This document shows positions 11,548 to 19,778 of a DNA stretch of 64,000 nucleotides, piece by piece (positions within the stretch are counted from its first letter, which is position 1; the number at the start of each line of letters is the position of its first letter). The position numbers were made by a program, and so were the translations under genes. Location: the NCBI RefSeq assembly GCF_900188375.1, contig NZ_FZOO01000005.1:1-64000 (forward strand). The letters are read 5' to 3'. The stretch is from Geodermatophilus pulveris. GTDB lineage: Bacteria > Actinomycetota > Actinomycetes > Mycobacteriales > Geodermatophilaceae. The notes beneath the pieces are model-generated. The model did no database searches, had not been told where the DNA came from, and saw only the letters and a list, made by a program, of their open reading frames with translations.

Positions 11548-13452
11548 ATGGACGACGGATCCGAGGGCCGGGCGGCGAGCAACGGCTCGGCCACGACTCG
11601 CACCACGACAGCGCCCGCCGCCGATCCGCCGGAGCTGGAGTGGGCGGCCGACCCGATCAAGCTGGCGCTGGACGGGAGCGCGCTGGCGCGAGGAGGCCGC
11701 GTCCCGGAGCCGTTCTGCATCGAGGTCGGCCGACGCCTGCTCCTGGCCCAACTCGAGTTCAGCCGCTGGGTGCTGCGCCGGGTGGAGACGGTCTCCTTCG
11801 GCGAGGGCCGCAGCGTGCTGCGCCGGACGACGATCGAGCTGCGCGTGCCGGACGAGGCTCCGGTGTTCGTCATCGAGCAGCCCGACGGGAAGACGGAGAG
11901 CTGTTGGCTGGTCCCGCTGACGGTGATGAAGCGCCGGACCCTGGTCGACTTCCACCTCGCGAAGGAGGACGGGACCCCGATCACCCCGCTGGGCCTGCGG
12001 TTGAACCAGCAACTGGACGAGTCGATGCTGCTCGCGGCCGCCGCGACGCTGGACCCCCCCGGCGAGGAGGTCCGTCAGTTCGCCGAGCAGGTCGTGGCCG
12101 GCGACCGCGAGGTCGTCGAGGCGGCGATCAGGCGCTACGAGGAGGCGCGGTGGGGCAGACAACTGGCGAGGCTGCGCCACCACGCGCTGTTCGTGATGAC
12201 CCTCGACCGGCTGCGGTACAACTTCACCCAGTACGTGTTGCTCCCGCAGGGCAGCGGTCGGCACCGGCTGCTCAGCATGTCCTTCGTCGAGCCCGTCGCC
12301 TGGCGGTACCAGCACCCCGCCCTCACCAGGGAGAGCGACGGCCGGTGGCTCTACGAGCCGATGAAGCCGGCCCCGTGGAACCTCGGGCACCTGGCCTCCG
12401 AGCTGGGGCTGGTGCCGACCCGCGTCCGGCTGCAGATCCCCGCCGCCGAGCACGCGGCCAGCTACCACCTCGAGGTCGAGGCTCCCCCCGGCGTGCGCAT
12501 CGTCGCCGCGACCCTCCTCGCCGGCCGTCCGCACGAGCCGGAGCACGAGGACGGCCGGCAGAGGTTCACCCTCGACTCGCAGCGCGGGGACTCGCTCACC
12601 GTCGGCCTGCACGGGGTGGAGGTGCCGCAGAACTCGCTGTGCCGGGCCCACCTGGAACTCCGCGTGCAACGCATGGGGTGGCTCACCACGCTGCTCAGCG
12701 TCACGGTCGCCGTCATGCTGGTGCTCGGCACGCTGGCCGGGCACGTGCTCTGGCAGGAGGCCCCTGACCCGGACCAGGACACCAACGCGGTCGTCCTGCT
12801 GATCGCCACCTCCGCGGCGGCGGCGGCGTTCCTCTCCCAGCGCGACTTCACCGGGGTCGCGGCCCGGCTGATCGTCGGCATGCGGGCCGTGGGCGCCGCC
12901 TCCATGGCGCTCCCGGTCGTGGCCGCCGGGGTCCTCACCTACGAGGACGTCACCCGCCCCGAGGCGCTGCAGCTGCTGCAGCTGCCCGAGCCCGCGTCGA
13001 CCTCCACGAAGGCGTTCATCTCGTTCCTCGCCCTCGCCTCCGCGGCACTGTGCGCCCTGGTCGCCGTCACCTGGTTCCGCACCCGCGGCGCCGAGAAGGA
13101 CGTGGTCACCTCGCCGTGGGACCAGTCCCGGCAGGCCCGGCCCGATCGGGACGAGGAGGCGCGCGTCAAGGAGCTCAGCTACGGGGAGGCGCTGAAGGAG
13201 TACGGCTTCCGGGAACCGGCCGTCGGGGTGCGCTCCTCGGAGGGCTGGCACCACGTCTACCGGTGGCTGGACCCGGACTTCGAGCAGGCCAGCGAGGACC
13301 TGGGGCAACCGTCGGACGACCGCGGGATCGTCCGCCGGTACCCGTGCGTGCACCAGTCGGGCTGCCCGCGCGTGGGGACCGACGCCTGCGCGGCCCGGGT
13401 GCGCGCCCGGCAGCCGGACCCCGAGGCCACCGCGGCGCCGGGCCGGGACTGA
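11548..13452 (+). CDS. Unknown membrane protein with about four transmembrane helices
   Basis: I do not recognise the family. The 634-residue protein has a soluble N-terminal region of about 375 residues, rich in beta-type sequence, with conserved-looking blocks SRWVLRRVETVSFGEGRS and NFTQYVLLPQGSGRHRLLSM. Four hydrophobic segments follow (about 377-400, 413-430, 448-465, 490-510). A charged cytoplasmic tail ends in a four-Cys pattern C-x4-C-x6-C-type (CVHQSGCPRVGTDAC). Start ATG at 11548 has GGAGG 5-9 bp upstream. The gene stands alone between the bestrophin remnant and the convergent DUF1116 gene. Confidence 0.75.
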   Translation: MDDGSEGRAASNGSATTRTTTAPAADPPELEWAADPIKLALDGSALARGGRVPEPFCIEVGRRLLLAQLEFSRWVLRRVETVSFGEGRSVLRRTTIELRVPDEAPVFVIEQPDGKTESCWLVPLTVMKRRTLVDFHLAKEDGTPITPLGLRLNQQLDESMLLAAAATLDPPGEEVRQFAEQVVAGDREVVEAAIRRYEEARWGRQLARLRHHALFVMTLDRLRYNFTQYVLLPQGSGRHRLLSMSFVEPVAWRYQHPALTRESDGRWLYEPMKPAPWNLGHLASELGLVPTRVRLQIPAAEHAASYHLEVEAPPGVRIVAATLLAGRPHEPEHEDGRQRFTLDSQRGDSLTVGLHGVEVPQNSLCRAHLELRVQRMGWLTTLLSVTVAVMLVLGTLAGHVLWQEAPDPDQDTNAVVLLIATSAAAAAFLSQRDFTGVAARLIVGMRAVGAASMALPVVAAGVLTYEDVTRPEALQLLQLPEPASTSTKAFISFLALASAALCALVAVTWFRTRGAEKDVVTSPWDQSRQARPDRDEEARVKELSYGEALKEYGFREPAVGVRSSEGWHHVYRWLDPDFEQASEDLGQPSDDRGIVRRYPCVHQSGCPRVGTDACAARVRARQPDPEATAAPGRD

Positions 13453-13481
13453 GCCCGGGGCTCCCCCGCCGCGCCGGACGG

Positions 13482-14885
13482 TCAACCGGCCGCGCGGGCC
13501 TCCTGCGCGAGCGCGGCCAGCGCGGCGTCGAAGCACTCCCGCGGCGGCTGCACCAGGCCGGCGCCCACCTGGCCGGTCCCGGCCACCCGGCCGGCCATGC
13601 CGGTGTTGATCTGCGGCAGCCAGCCGGTGCGCGCGACGGCGAGCACGTCGATGCCGGTCGGCGCGCCGCGGAAGCCGAGGACGGGCACCTGCATGGCCGG
13701 GTTCTCGGCCAGCGTCAGCTGGTACATCCGCTCGGTGGTGGCCAGCGCGTCGGGCACGGTGCCGCCGACGAACCGGACGATCGCCGGTGCCGCGGCCATG
13801 CAGAAGCCGCCGACGCCGTAGGTCTCCATGATCGCGGAGTCGCCGATGTCGGGGTTGGCGTCGTCGGGGCCGTAGTCGCCGAGGAACAGCCCGACCGGGG
13901 TGTTGGCCGGGCCGGTGAACCAGCGGTCGCCGGTGCCCGCAGTGCGGATGCCGAACTCGGTCCCGTTGCGGGACATCACGGTGACCATCGTCGAGCCGGG
14001 CACCTGCCCGGCGGCGTCCAGGGCGAGCTTCGCCGTCGGCATGCCGAGGTTGAGGAAGAAGTGCTCGTTGCCGCCGATGAACCGCAGCACCGCCGCGATC
14101 TCGGACGACGGCGCGTCCACCTCCACGACCGCCGGGGACAGCTCGCGCAGCGTCATCAGCGAGCCGGCGCGGTTGCGGTTGTGCCCCTCGTCGCCCATCT
14201 GCAGCATCTGCGCGAGCACCGCCTTGACGTCCAGCGGCTCGGGCATCGACCGCACGGCGGCCTGCAGCACCGGCCCCAGGACGTCGCGCATCCAGCGCAG
14301 CCGGTCGAGCACGTCGGCGCCGAAGGCACCCATCCGCAGCACCTTGCCCAGGCCCTCGTTGAGGTTGCAGAACGCCTGCCCGCCGGTGACCGGGTCCTGC
14401 AGGCACCACAGCCACATGGACGGCGAGGTCACCCCCGCCATCGGGCCGACCGTGCGGTGGTGGTGGCACGGGTCGAGGGCGACCCCGCCCGCGGCCAGCA
14501 GCCGCTCGGCCTCCTCGACGGTCGACGCCCAGCCCTCGAACAGGCAGGCGCCGACCAGGGCGCCGCGCAGCGGGCCGGACGCGTCGTCCCACCCGATCGG
14601 CGGGCCGGCGTGCAGCAGGGTCCGGTCGGGCAGCCCGAGCACCTCGCGCGCCGGGCGGACGTCGACCAGGTGCGACCCGGCGGCCATCACCCGCTCCACG
14701 GCGGTGCGGTTGGCGGCGGCCCGGCGCCGGTCGAGGGCGAGCGCGGCGAGGTCGGCGGGGTCCGCCGACGGCGGCGGGCGCCAGTCGACGTCGTGCACGT
14801 CGGCGCCCTGGGCGCGCAGCGCGGCGGAGAAGACGTCGACACCGGCGGCGACGACCGCCGGCGTCCCGGAGAGCAGGTCCCTCAC
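13482..14885 (-). CDS. DUF1116 (YlbE/AllG-like) transcarbamylase subunit
   Basis: The 467-residue DUF1116 protein is homologous to E. coli YlbE, which together with FdrA and YlbF was reported as oxamate transcarbamylase (AllFGH). That enzyme splits oxalurate with phosphate into oxamate and carbamoyl phosphate. Visible family segments are CHHHRTVGPMAGVTSPSMW, GDEGHNRNRAGS, GGNEHFFLNL, TVMSRNGTEFGIR and METYGVGGFCMAAAP. The GTG start overlaps the FdrA stop (GTGA), so the two subunits are co-translated. The third E. coli partner (YlbF, DUF2877) is not in the window. The carbamoyl donor here may be a different ureide (see findings). Confidence 0.85.
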   Translation of the reverse strand: MRDLLSGTPAVVAAGVDVFSAALRAQGADVHDVDWRPPPSADPADLAALALDRRRAAANRTAVERVMAAGSHLVDVRPAREVLGLPDRTLLHAGPPIGWDDASGPLRGALVGACLFEGWASTVEEAERLLAAGGVALDPCHHHRTVGPMAGVTSPSMWLWCLQDPVTGGQAFCNLNEGLGKVLRMGAFGADVLDRLRWMRDVLGPVLQAAVRSMPEPLDVKAVLAQMLQMGDEGHNRNRAGSLMTLRELSPAVVEVDAPSSEIAAVLRFIGGNEHFFLNLGMPTAKLALDAAGQVPGSTMVTVMSRNGTEFGIRTAGTGDRWFTGPANTPVGLFLGDYGPDDANPDIGDSAIMETYGVGGFCMAAAPAIVRFVGGTVPDALATTERMYQLTLAENPAMQVPVLGFRGAPTGIDVLAVARTGWLPQINTGMAGRVAGTGQVGAGLVQPPRECFDAALAALAQEARAAG

Positions 14886-16351
14886 CGCGCGGCTCCCAGC
14901 AGGTCCAGCGCGTGCCGGGTGGCCCGCGCGTTGGAGGCGTGCACCGCGGCGCCGGCCGCGGCGAGCGCGTCGGCCTGGCGTGACCAGCCCTGCGGGTCGG
15001 CCTCGGTGCCGACCAGCGCGACGACGGCGGGCAGGCCGGCCGCGCGCAGCGCCGGGGCGAGCGTCGCGGCCGGATCGGGGTCGGCGCCGTGGCCGAGGAC
15101 GACGTCCAGGAGCACCACCGCGGGCTCCCCGGACGCCACGACCCGGGCCAGGGCCTCCAGCCGCAGCGTGGGGTCGATCATCGGGTGCGCCCGGCCCACG
15201 GTGAGCGCGTCGTCGCCGAAGTCGACCACCACGTGTCCCGGGGCGGACAGGTCCGTGCCGAGGTCGAGCTCCGGGCGCAGCGGGGTGTTGGAGCGGACGT
15301 CGCCGAGCAGGGGCGCGGCCAGCAGCATCGCCTCGTCGGCGAGGGTGCCGCCGGCGTAGAGGCCCTTGAGGACGGCGCCGGGCGAGGCCGGGCGGGTCGT
15401 GCCCCGGGACGGCCACGGCGGCACCGCGACGCCCAGGTCGGCGAGCAGCGCCTCGACGGCGGCGGTGAGGTCGGGGGTGTCCGGGGACAGCGCCGCCGAC
15501 CGGACGGGCACCGACAGCCGGCCGGCGGCCTCGGCCACCCGGGCCGCGACCGCCGGCGCCGGCGGCTTGGACACCAGCAGCACGTGCTCGGTGGCCGGGT
15601 CGGCGTCCAGCAGGGCCAGCGCGTCGAGGGTGGCCAGCCCGCCGACGGCCTCGGACAGGTCCCGGCCGCCGACGCCGAGCAGGTGCGAGACGCCGACGCC
15701 GGCCGCGTCGAGCAGGCAGGACACCTGCTGGGCGCCGGTGCCGGACGCCGCGACCACCCCGACCGGGCCGCGCCGGACCACGTTGGCGAAGCCGAGCGCG
15801 AGGCCGGCGACGATCGCCGTCCCGCAGTCCGGGCCCATGACCAGCACCCCGGCCTCGTGCGCGGCCCGCTTGAGCGCCACCTCGTGCTCGACGGGCACGC
15901 CGTCGGAGAAGACCAGCACGCTGCGGCCGGCGGCGACCGCGTCGGCCGCCTCGGCGACCGCGTACGGCCCGGGGACGCTCACCACGGCCAGCACCGGTCC
16001 GCCGTCGAGGGCGTCGAGGCCGGTGCCGACCGTGCGCGGCGGCACGGCCTGCGCGGGGCCGGCGGTGCGCCCGCGGGCGGCCAGCGCGGTGTCGACGGCG
16101 GCGACCGCGGCGGCCAGCGCGGCGTCGTCCGCGGCGGCGACCGCGACGAGCAGCTGGTCGGGCGAGGCGCCGCCGTCCGGGGCCAGGCCCATGCCGGCGG
16201 CCAGCTCCAGGTTCAGCGGCGTGGCCATGGCGACGAGCACCGCGGTGACCCCGTCCCGGGCGGCGACCTCCCGGCTGACCTGCATCAACCGGACGGAGTC
16301 GGCGTACACGCCGCCGCGCAGGGAGACGTGCCGGACGCCGGTCGTGGTCAC
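14882..16351 (-). CDS. fdrA: FdrA-like (AllF) transcarbamylase subunit
   Basis: The 489-residue protein has a succinyl-CoA-synthetase-like fold. It starts VTTTGVRHVSLRGGVYADS, has MGPDCGTAIVAGLALGFAN (CoA-ligase-type loop), a VVAASGTGAQQVSCLLD segment, and in the second half KGLYAGGTLADEA and GRAHPMIDP, all characteristic of FdrA. E. coli FdrA/YlbE/YlbF act on oxalurate in allantoin breakdown. This copy is coupled to the DUF1116 gene, divergent from a UraA-type permease plus Mo hydroxylase, and accompanied by carbamate kinase and a ring-opening amidohydrolase 9-12 kb away. No allantoin genes are visible. Confidence 0.85.
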   Translation of the reverse strand: MTTTGVRHVSLRGGVYADSVRLMQVSREVAARDGVTAVLVAMATPLNLELAAGMGLAPDGGASPDQLLVAVAAADDAALAAAVAAVDTALAARGRTAGPAQAVPPRTVGTGLDALDGGPVLAVVSVPGPYAVAEAADAVAAGRSVLVFSDGVPVEHEVALKRAAHEAGVLVMGPDCGTAIVAGLALGFANVVRRGPVGVVAASGTGAQQVSCLLDAAGVGVSHLLGVGGRDLSEAVGGLATLDALALLDADPATEHVLLVSKPPAPAVAARVAEAAGRLSVPVRSAALSPDTPDLTAAVEALLADLGVAVPPWPSRGTTRPASPGAVLKGLYAGGTLADEAMLLAAPLLGDVRSNTPLRPELDLGTDLSAPGHVVVDFGDDALTVGRAHPMIDPTLRLEALARVVASGEPAVVLLDVVLGHGADPDPAATLAPALRAAGLPAVVALVGTEADPQGWSRQADALAAAGAAVHASNARATRHALDLLGAAR

Positions 16352-16394
16352 CCGGCCGACCGTACCGGCGCGGCCGGGCCCGGCGCCCGGGCGC

Positions 16395-16781
16395 TCACCG
16401 GGCCTGGCGGACTCCACGGCGGAGGTGCTGCCGTCGATGGTGACGGTCATGCCCGAGGAGCTGCCGGCCGCCTCCACCACGGTGCGGTCCATCTCCGCGG
16501 TGGTCGCGGTCTGCTCCTCCACCCACTGGGTACAGTCGGCCTGGACGGCGTGATCGGCCCGGAGGTCTCCGTGGTGGCCCGGGCGGTCTCCTGGCGAGCT
16601 CCTCGACCTCGTCGGCGACGACGGCGGAGCCCTCGCCCGCCTCACCGGCGCGGGCGGCCCCGATGGTGGCGTCGAGCGCCAGCAGGTCGGTCCGCTCGGC
16701 GATCGCCGTGGTCGTCCCGACCACGCTGGGGGTCTGCAGCGAGGCTCCACCGGCTCCCGCGCCGCGACGACGACTTAGCAC
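16395..16781 (-). pseudogene. Degraded methyl-accepting chemotaxis protein fragment
   Basis: On the minus strand one frame reads [20 protein letters not shown], then [24 protein letters not shown], the signalling tip of a chemoreceptor. Further on, another frame reads [20 protein letters not shown]. So the match breaks by frameshift, and neither the sensor nor the N-terminus is left. It lies between fdrA and the permease gene in the divergent intergenic space. It may be a relic of a receptor once associated with this catabolic locus; the intact soluble receptor at 6365 is only distantly similar. Confidence 0.6.
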
Positions 16782-16867
16782 TGAGGTACTTCCGTCCCGT
16801 CTCCCGGGCGTGCCACATTGGCGCGCCTGGGGCGGGCACGGCCCCCGGGGCGGTCGAGGAGGCGGGC

Positions 16868-18382
16868 ATGGCGTTCGGCTGGAAGCTCTACGGGGACGGC
16901 AGGACCCCGCCGCTGGGCGAGGCGGTGGCCCCCGACGAGCGGCTGTCCTGGCCGCGGACGGCCGGCATCGGCGCCCAGCACGTCGTCGCCATGTTCGGCG
17001 CCACGTTCGTCTTCCCGATCATCATGGGGCTGGACGCCAACCTCGCGATCATGATGAGCGGCGTCGCGACGGTCATCTTCCTGCTCGTCGTCAAGAACCG
17101 GGTGCCGAGCTACCTGGGCACCAGCGCGGCGTTCGTCGGCGGCGTGGCGGCCATCCGCGCCAACGGCGGCGACTCCGGCGACGTCGTCGGCGCCCTCCTG
17201 GTCGCCGGCGTGGTGCTGGCGCTGGTCGGCCTGCTCATCCACGTCGCCGGCCTCGGCGTCATCAACACGGTGCTCCCGCCCGCCGTCACCGGCGCGGTGG
17301 TCATGCTCATCGGCTTCAACCTGGCCCCGGTGGCGGCCACCACGTACTGGCCGCAGGACCAGTGGGTGGCCCTGGCCACGATGACCTTCGTCATCGTCGC
17401 CTCGCTGGCCCTGCGGGGCTTCCTCGCCCGCATCTCCATCCTGCTCGGGCTGGTCTTCGGGTACCTGCTGTCGGTCCTCCTCGACGTGGGCGCCGGGCCG
17501 ATCACCTCGCCGGGCCCGACGGGCGAGGTGTCCACCCGCGACCGGATCAGCTTCGACTCCGTCGCCGCCGCGGACTGGTTCGGCCTGCCCACCTTCACCA
17601 CCCCGTCGTTCTCCCTGAACTACAGCCTGCTGGTCATCCCGGCCGTCATCGCCCTGGTCGCGGAGAACGTCGGCCACGTCAAGGCGGTCGCGGAGATGAC
17701 CAAGCGCGACCTGGACCCGGTGATGGGCCGCGCCGTGATGGCCGACGGCGTGGCCACCGTCGTCGCCACGTCGGTCGGCGGGTCCCCCACCACCACCTAC
17801 GCCGAGAACATCGGGGTCATGGCCGCGACCCGCGTCTACTCGACGGCGGCCTACTACGTGGCGGCGGTCGTCGCGATCCTGCTCGGGCTCATCCCCAAGT
17901 TCGGCGCCCTGATCAACATCGTGCCGGGCGGGGTGCTCGGCGGGATCACCGTCGTCCTCTACGGGATGATCGGCCTGCTCGGCGCCAAGATCTGGAAGGA
18001 GAACCGGGTCGACTTCGCCAACCCCATCAACCTGGTGCCGCTGGCCGCCGGGATCATCATCGGGATCGGCAACGTCACCCTGGTCTTCAGCGACGAGTAC
18101 GTGCTCAACGGCATCGCGCTCGGGTCGATCGTCGCCGTGCTGGCCTGGCACCTGGCCCGGGCGCTGGCCCCGGCGGACATGAAGGCGGCGCTGCTGCGCG
18201 AGGGCCCGCACCCCGCGGCGGGCACCACCTTCGGCCATGACCACGGGGATGCGGCCCACGGGGATGCGGCCCACGGGGATGCGGCGCACGGCGAGGCGGC
18301 CGACCCGTCGTCGGTCGACGAGGTGGGCCGCCCGGGTGTCACCGGCGGGCGGACGCCGGGAGAGGGCACGCTGCCCCGGTGA
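16868..18382 (+). CDS. NCS2-family uracil permease (UraA-like)
   Basis: The 504-residue nucleobase:cation symporter-2 protein has about 14 membrane segments. The substrate-binding region reads [11 protein letters not shown] (E266) and [18 protein letters not shown] (E313). The second segment matches the UraA pattern TTYGENIGVMAITRVYS rather than the QN-containing sequence of xanthine/urate carriers, so uracil or another pyrimidine is the likely cargo. The start is ATG 16868. An unusual C-terminal tail carries four copies of [10 protein letters not shown] encoded by a 15-bp tandem repeat. The stop overlaps the start of the Mo-hydroxylase FAD subunit (GTGA), tying uptake to oxidation of the cargo. 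Confidence 0.88.
   Translation: MAFGWKLYGDGRTPPLGEAVAPDERLSWPRTAGIGAQHVVAMFGATFVFPIIMGLDANLAIMMSGVATVIFLLVVKNRVPSYLGTSAAFVGGVAAIRANGGDSGDVVGALLVAGVVLALVGLLIHVAGLGVINTVLPPAVTGAVVMLIGFNLAPVAATTYWPQDQWVALATMTFVIVASLALRGFLARISILLGLVFGYLLSVLLDVGAGPITSPGPTGEVSTRDRISFDSVAAADWFGLPTFTTPSFSLNYSLLVIPAVIALVAENVGHVKAVAEMTKRDLDPVMGRAVMADGVATVVATSVGGSPTTTYAENIGVMAATRVYSTAAYYVAAVVAILLGLIPKFGALINIVPGGVLGGITVVLYGMIGLLGAKIWKENRVDFANPINLVPLAAGIIIGIGNVTLVFSDEYVLNGIALGSIVAVLAWHLARALAPADMKAALLREGPHPAAGTTFGHDHGDAAHGDAAHGDAAHGEAADPSSVDEVGRPGVTGGRTPGEGTLPR
18241..18300 (+). repeat. 15-bp tandem repeat inside the permease gene
   Basis: Three perfect copies of CCACGGGGATGCGGC (18241-18285) and one diverged copy (18286-18300) encode the HGDAA repeats of the permease tail. 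The unit is a multiple of three, so copy-number changes keep the frame. Confidence 0.9.
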
Positions 18383-19257
18383 AGCCCGCCCCCTTCCGGT
18401 ACGCCGACCCCGGCTCGGTCGCCGAGGCGCTCGAGGTCCTCGCTGGCGAGGAGGGGGCCAAGGTGCTCGCCGGCGGCCAGTCGCTGCTCCCCCTGCTGTC
18501 CATGCGGCTCGCGGCGCCCGCGGTGCTGGTCGACCTGAACCGGGTCCCGGGCCTGGACGCCGTCGAGGTGACCGAGGACGGCGTGCGGGTCGGGGCGCTG
18601 GTCCGACACGCCGAGCTGCTGGCCCACGCCGGGGCCGCGCGGGTGCAGCCGCTGCTGACCCGGGCGACGGCGAACGTCGCCCACCCGGCCATCCGCAACC
18701 GGGGGACGACGGTCGGCTCGATCGCGCACGCCGACCCCTCCGGGGAGATGACCGCGGTGCTCGCCCTGACCGGCGGATCGGTGACCGTGGCCGAGCCGTC
18801 CGGGGAGCGCACCGTCGGCTGGCGGGACCTGTTCGTCGGCCCGCTGGAGACCTCGCTGCCGGCCGCCGCCGTGGTCACCGCCGCCGCCTTCCCCGCGCTG
18901 CCGCCGCGGTCGGGCACCGCCTTCGCCGAGGTGTCCCGCCGCCGGGGCGACTACGCGGTGTGCGGCGCGGGCGTCGTCGTCACCCTGGACGGGGACCGCC
19001 GCGTCGCCGCCGCCCGCGCCTCCTACGTGTCCGTGGGGCCGGTGCCGGCGGTCCACGACCTCACCGGGGCCGTGGCCGGCTCCCCGGTGGAGGACGCCGA
19101 CTGGGCCGCCGCCGGCGCGCTGGCCCGCACGCTGGTCGACCCGGACGGCGACCTGCACGCCAGCGCGGACTACCGCCGCCTGCTGGTCGGGGTGCTGACC
19201 GAGCGGACGCTGGCCTCCGCGGCCGCCGAGGCCGCCGCGAAGGCGACCGCCGCGTGA
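18379..19257 (+). CDS. Molybdenum hydroxylase FAD-binding subunit (CoxM-type)
   Basis: The 292-residue medium subunit of a xanthine-dehydrogenase-family enzyme carries FAD and passes electrons from the Fe-S subunit to the acceptor. FAD-site motifs are LAGGQSLLPLLSMRLA, HPAIRNRGTTVGSIAHADP and FAEVSRRRGDYAVCGAG. It starts at a GTG overlapping the permease stop, and its own stop overlaps the Fe-S subunit start. Order M-S-L-G is that of the cox-type operons, but the large subunit is not a CO dehydrogenase. Proposed role: oxidation of the pyrimidine brought in by the permease. Confidence 0.88.
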   Translation: MKPAPFRYADPGSVAEALEVLAGEEGAKVLAGGQSLLPLLSMRLAAPAVLVDLNRVPGLDAVEVTEDGVRVGALVRHAELLAHAGAARVQPLLTRATANVAHPAIRNRGTTVGSIAHADPSGEMTAVLALTGGSVTVAEPSGERTVGWRDLFVGPLETSLPAAAVVTAAAFPALPPRSGTAFAEVSRRRGDYAVCGAGVVVTLDGDRRVAAARASYVSVGPVPAVHDLTGAVAGSPVEDADWAAAGALARTLVDPDGDLHASADYRRLLVGVLTERTLASAAAEAAAKATAA

Positions 19258-19778
19258 GCACCTCCGCGGACGCCGAGCGGACCGTCCGGCTCACCGTGAA
19301 CGGCGTCCCGCGCGAGGCCACCGTGCCGGTCCGCCGCGTGCTGGCCGACGCGCTGCGCGACGACCTCGGGCTGACCGGCACGCACGTCGGCTGCGCGCAC
19401 GGCGTCTGCGGCTCGTGCACCGTGCTGGTCGACGGCGACCCCGTGCGCTCCTGCCTGGTGCTCGCCGTCCAGGTCGACGGGGCGGCGGTGACCACGGTCG
19501 AGGGGCTGGCCCGCGACGATGGGCGGGGCGGGCAGGTGCTGCACCCGGTGCAGGAGGCCTTCCGCGAGTGCCACGCGCTGCAGTGCGGCTTCTGCACCCC
19601 CGGCTTCCTGGTCACCATCGCCGCCGGGCTGGAGGCGCGGGACGCCTCGACGGAGATCACCGACGAGGAGGTCGAGGACCTCGTGGGCGGCAACCTCTGC
19701 CGGTGCACCGGCTACGCGAACATCAAGAAGGCCGTGCGGCACGCGGCGGCGACGATGCGGGAGGGGGGACGGCCGTGA
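19254..19778 (+). CDS. Molybdenum hydroxylase 2Fe-2S subunit (CoxS-type)
   Basis: The 174-residue small subunit has two [2Fe-2S] clusters. The plant-ferredoxin-type cluster uses C47, C52, C55 (GCAHGVCGSC) and C67. The C-terminal four-helix cluster uses CGFC and CRC (QCGFCTPGF, NLCRCTGY). Length and motif spacing are normal. It is translationally coupled on both sides by GTGA overlaps. It carries electrons from the molybdopterin centre of the large subunit to FAD in the medium subunit. Confidence 0.92.
   Translation: MSTSADAERTVRLTVNGVPREATVPVRRVLADALRDDLGLTGTHVGCAHGVCGSCTVLVDGDPVRSCLVLAVQVDGAAVTTVEGLARDDGRGGQVLHPVQEAFRECHALQCGFCTPGFLVTIAAGLEARDASTEITDEEVEDLVGGNLCRCTGYANIKKAVRHAAATMREGGRP

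Noticed and set aside
16868-18382. Naming the NCS2 protein a xanthine permease
   Set aside because: The binding segment follows the uracil-carrier pattern ([14 protein letters not shown]) and not the Gln-Asn pattern of xanthine/urate carriers.
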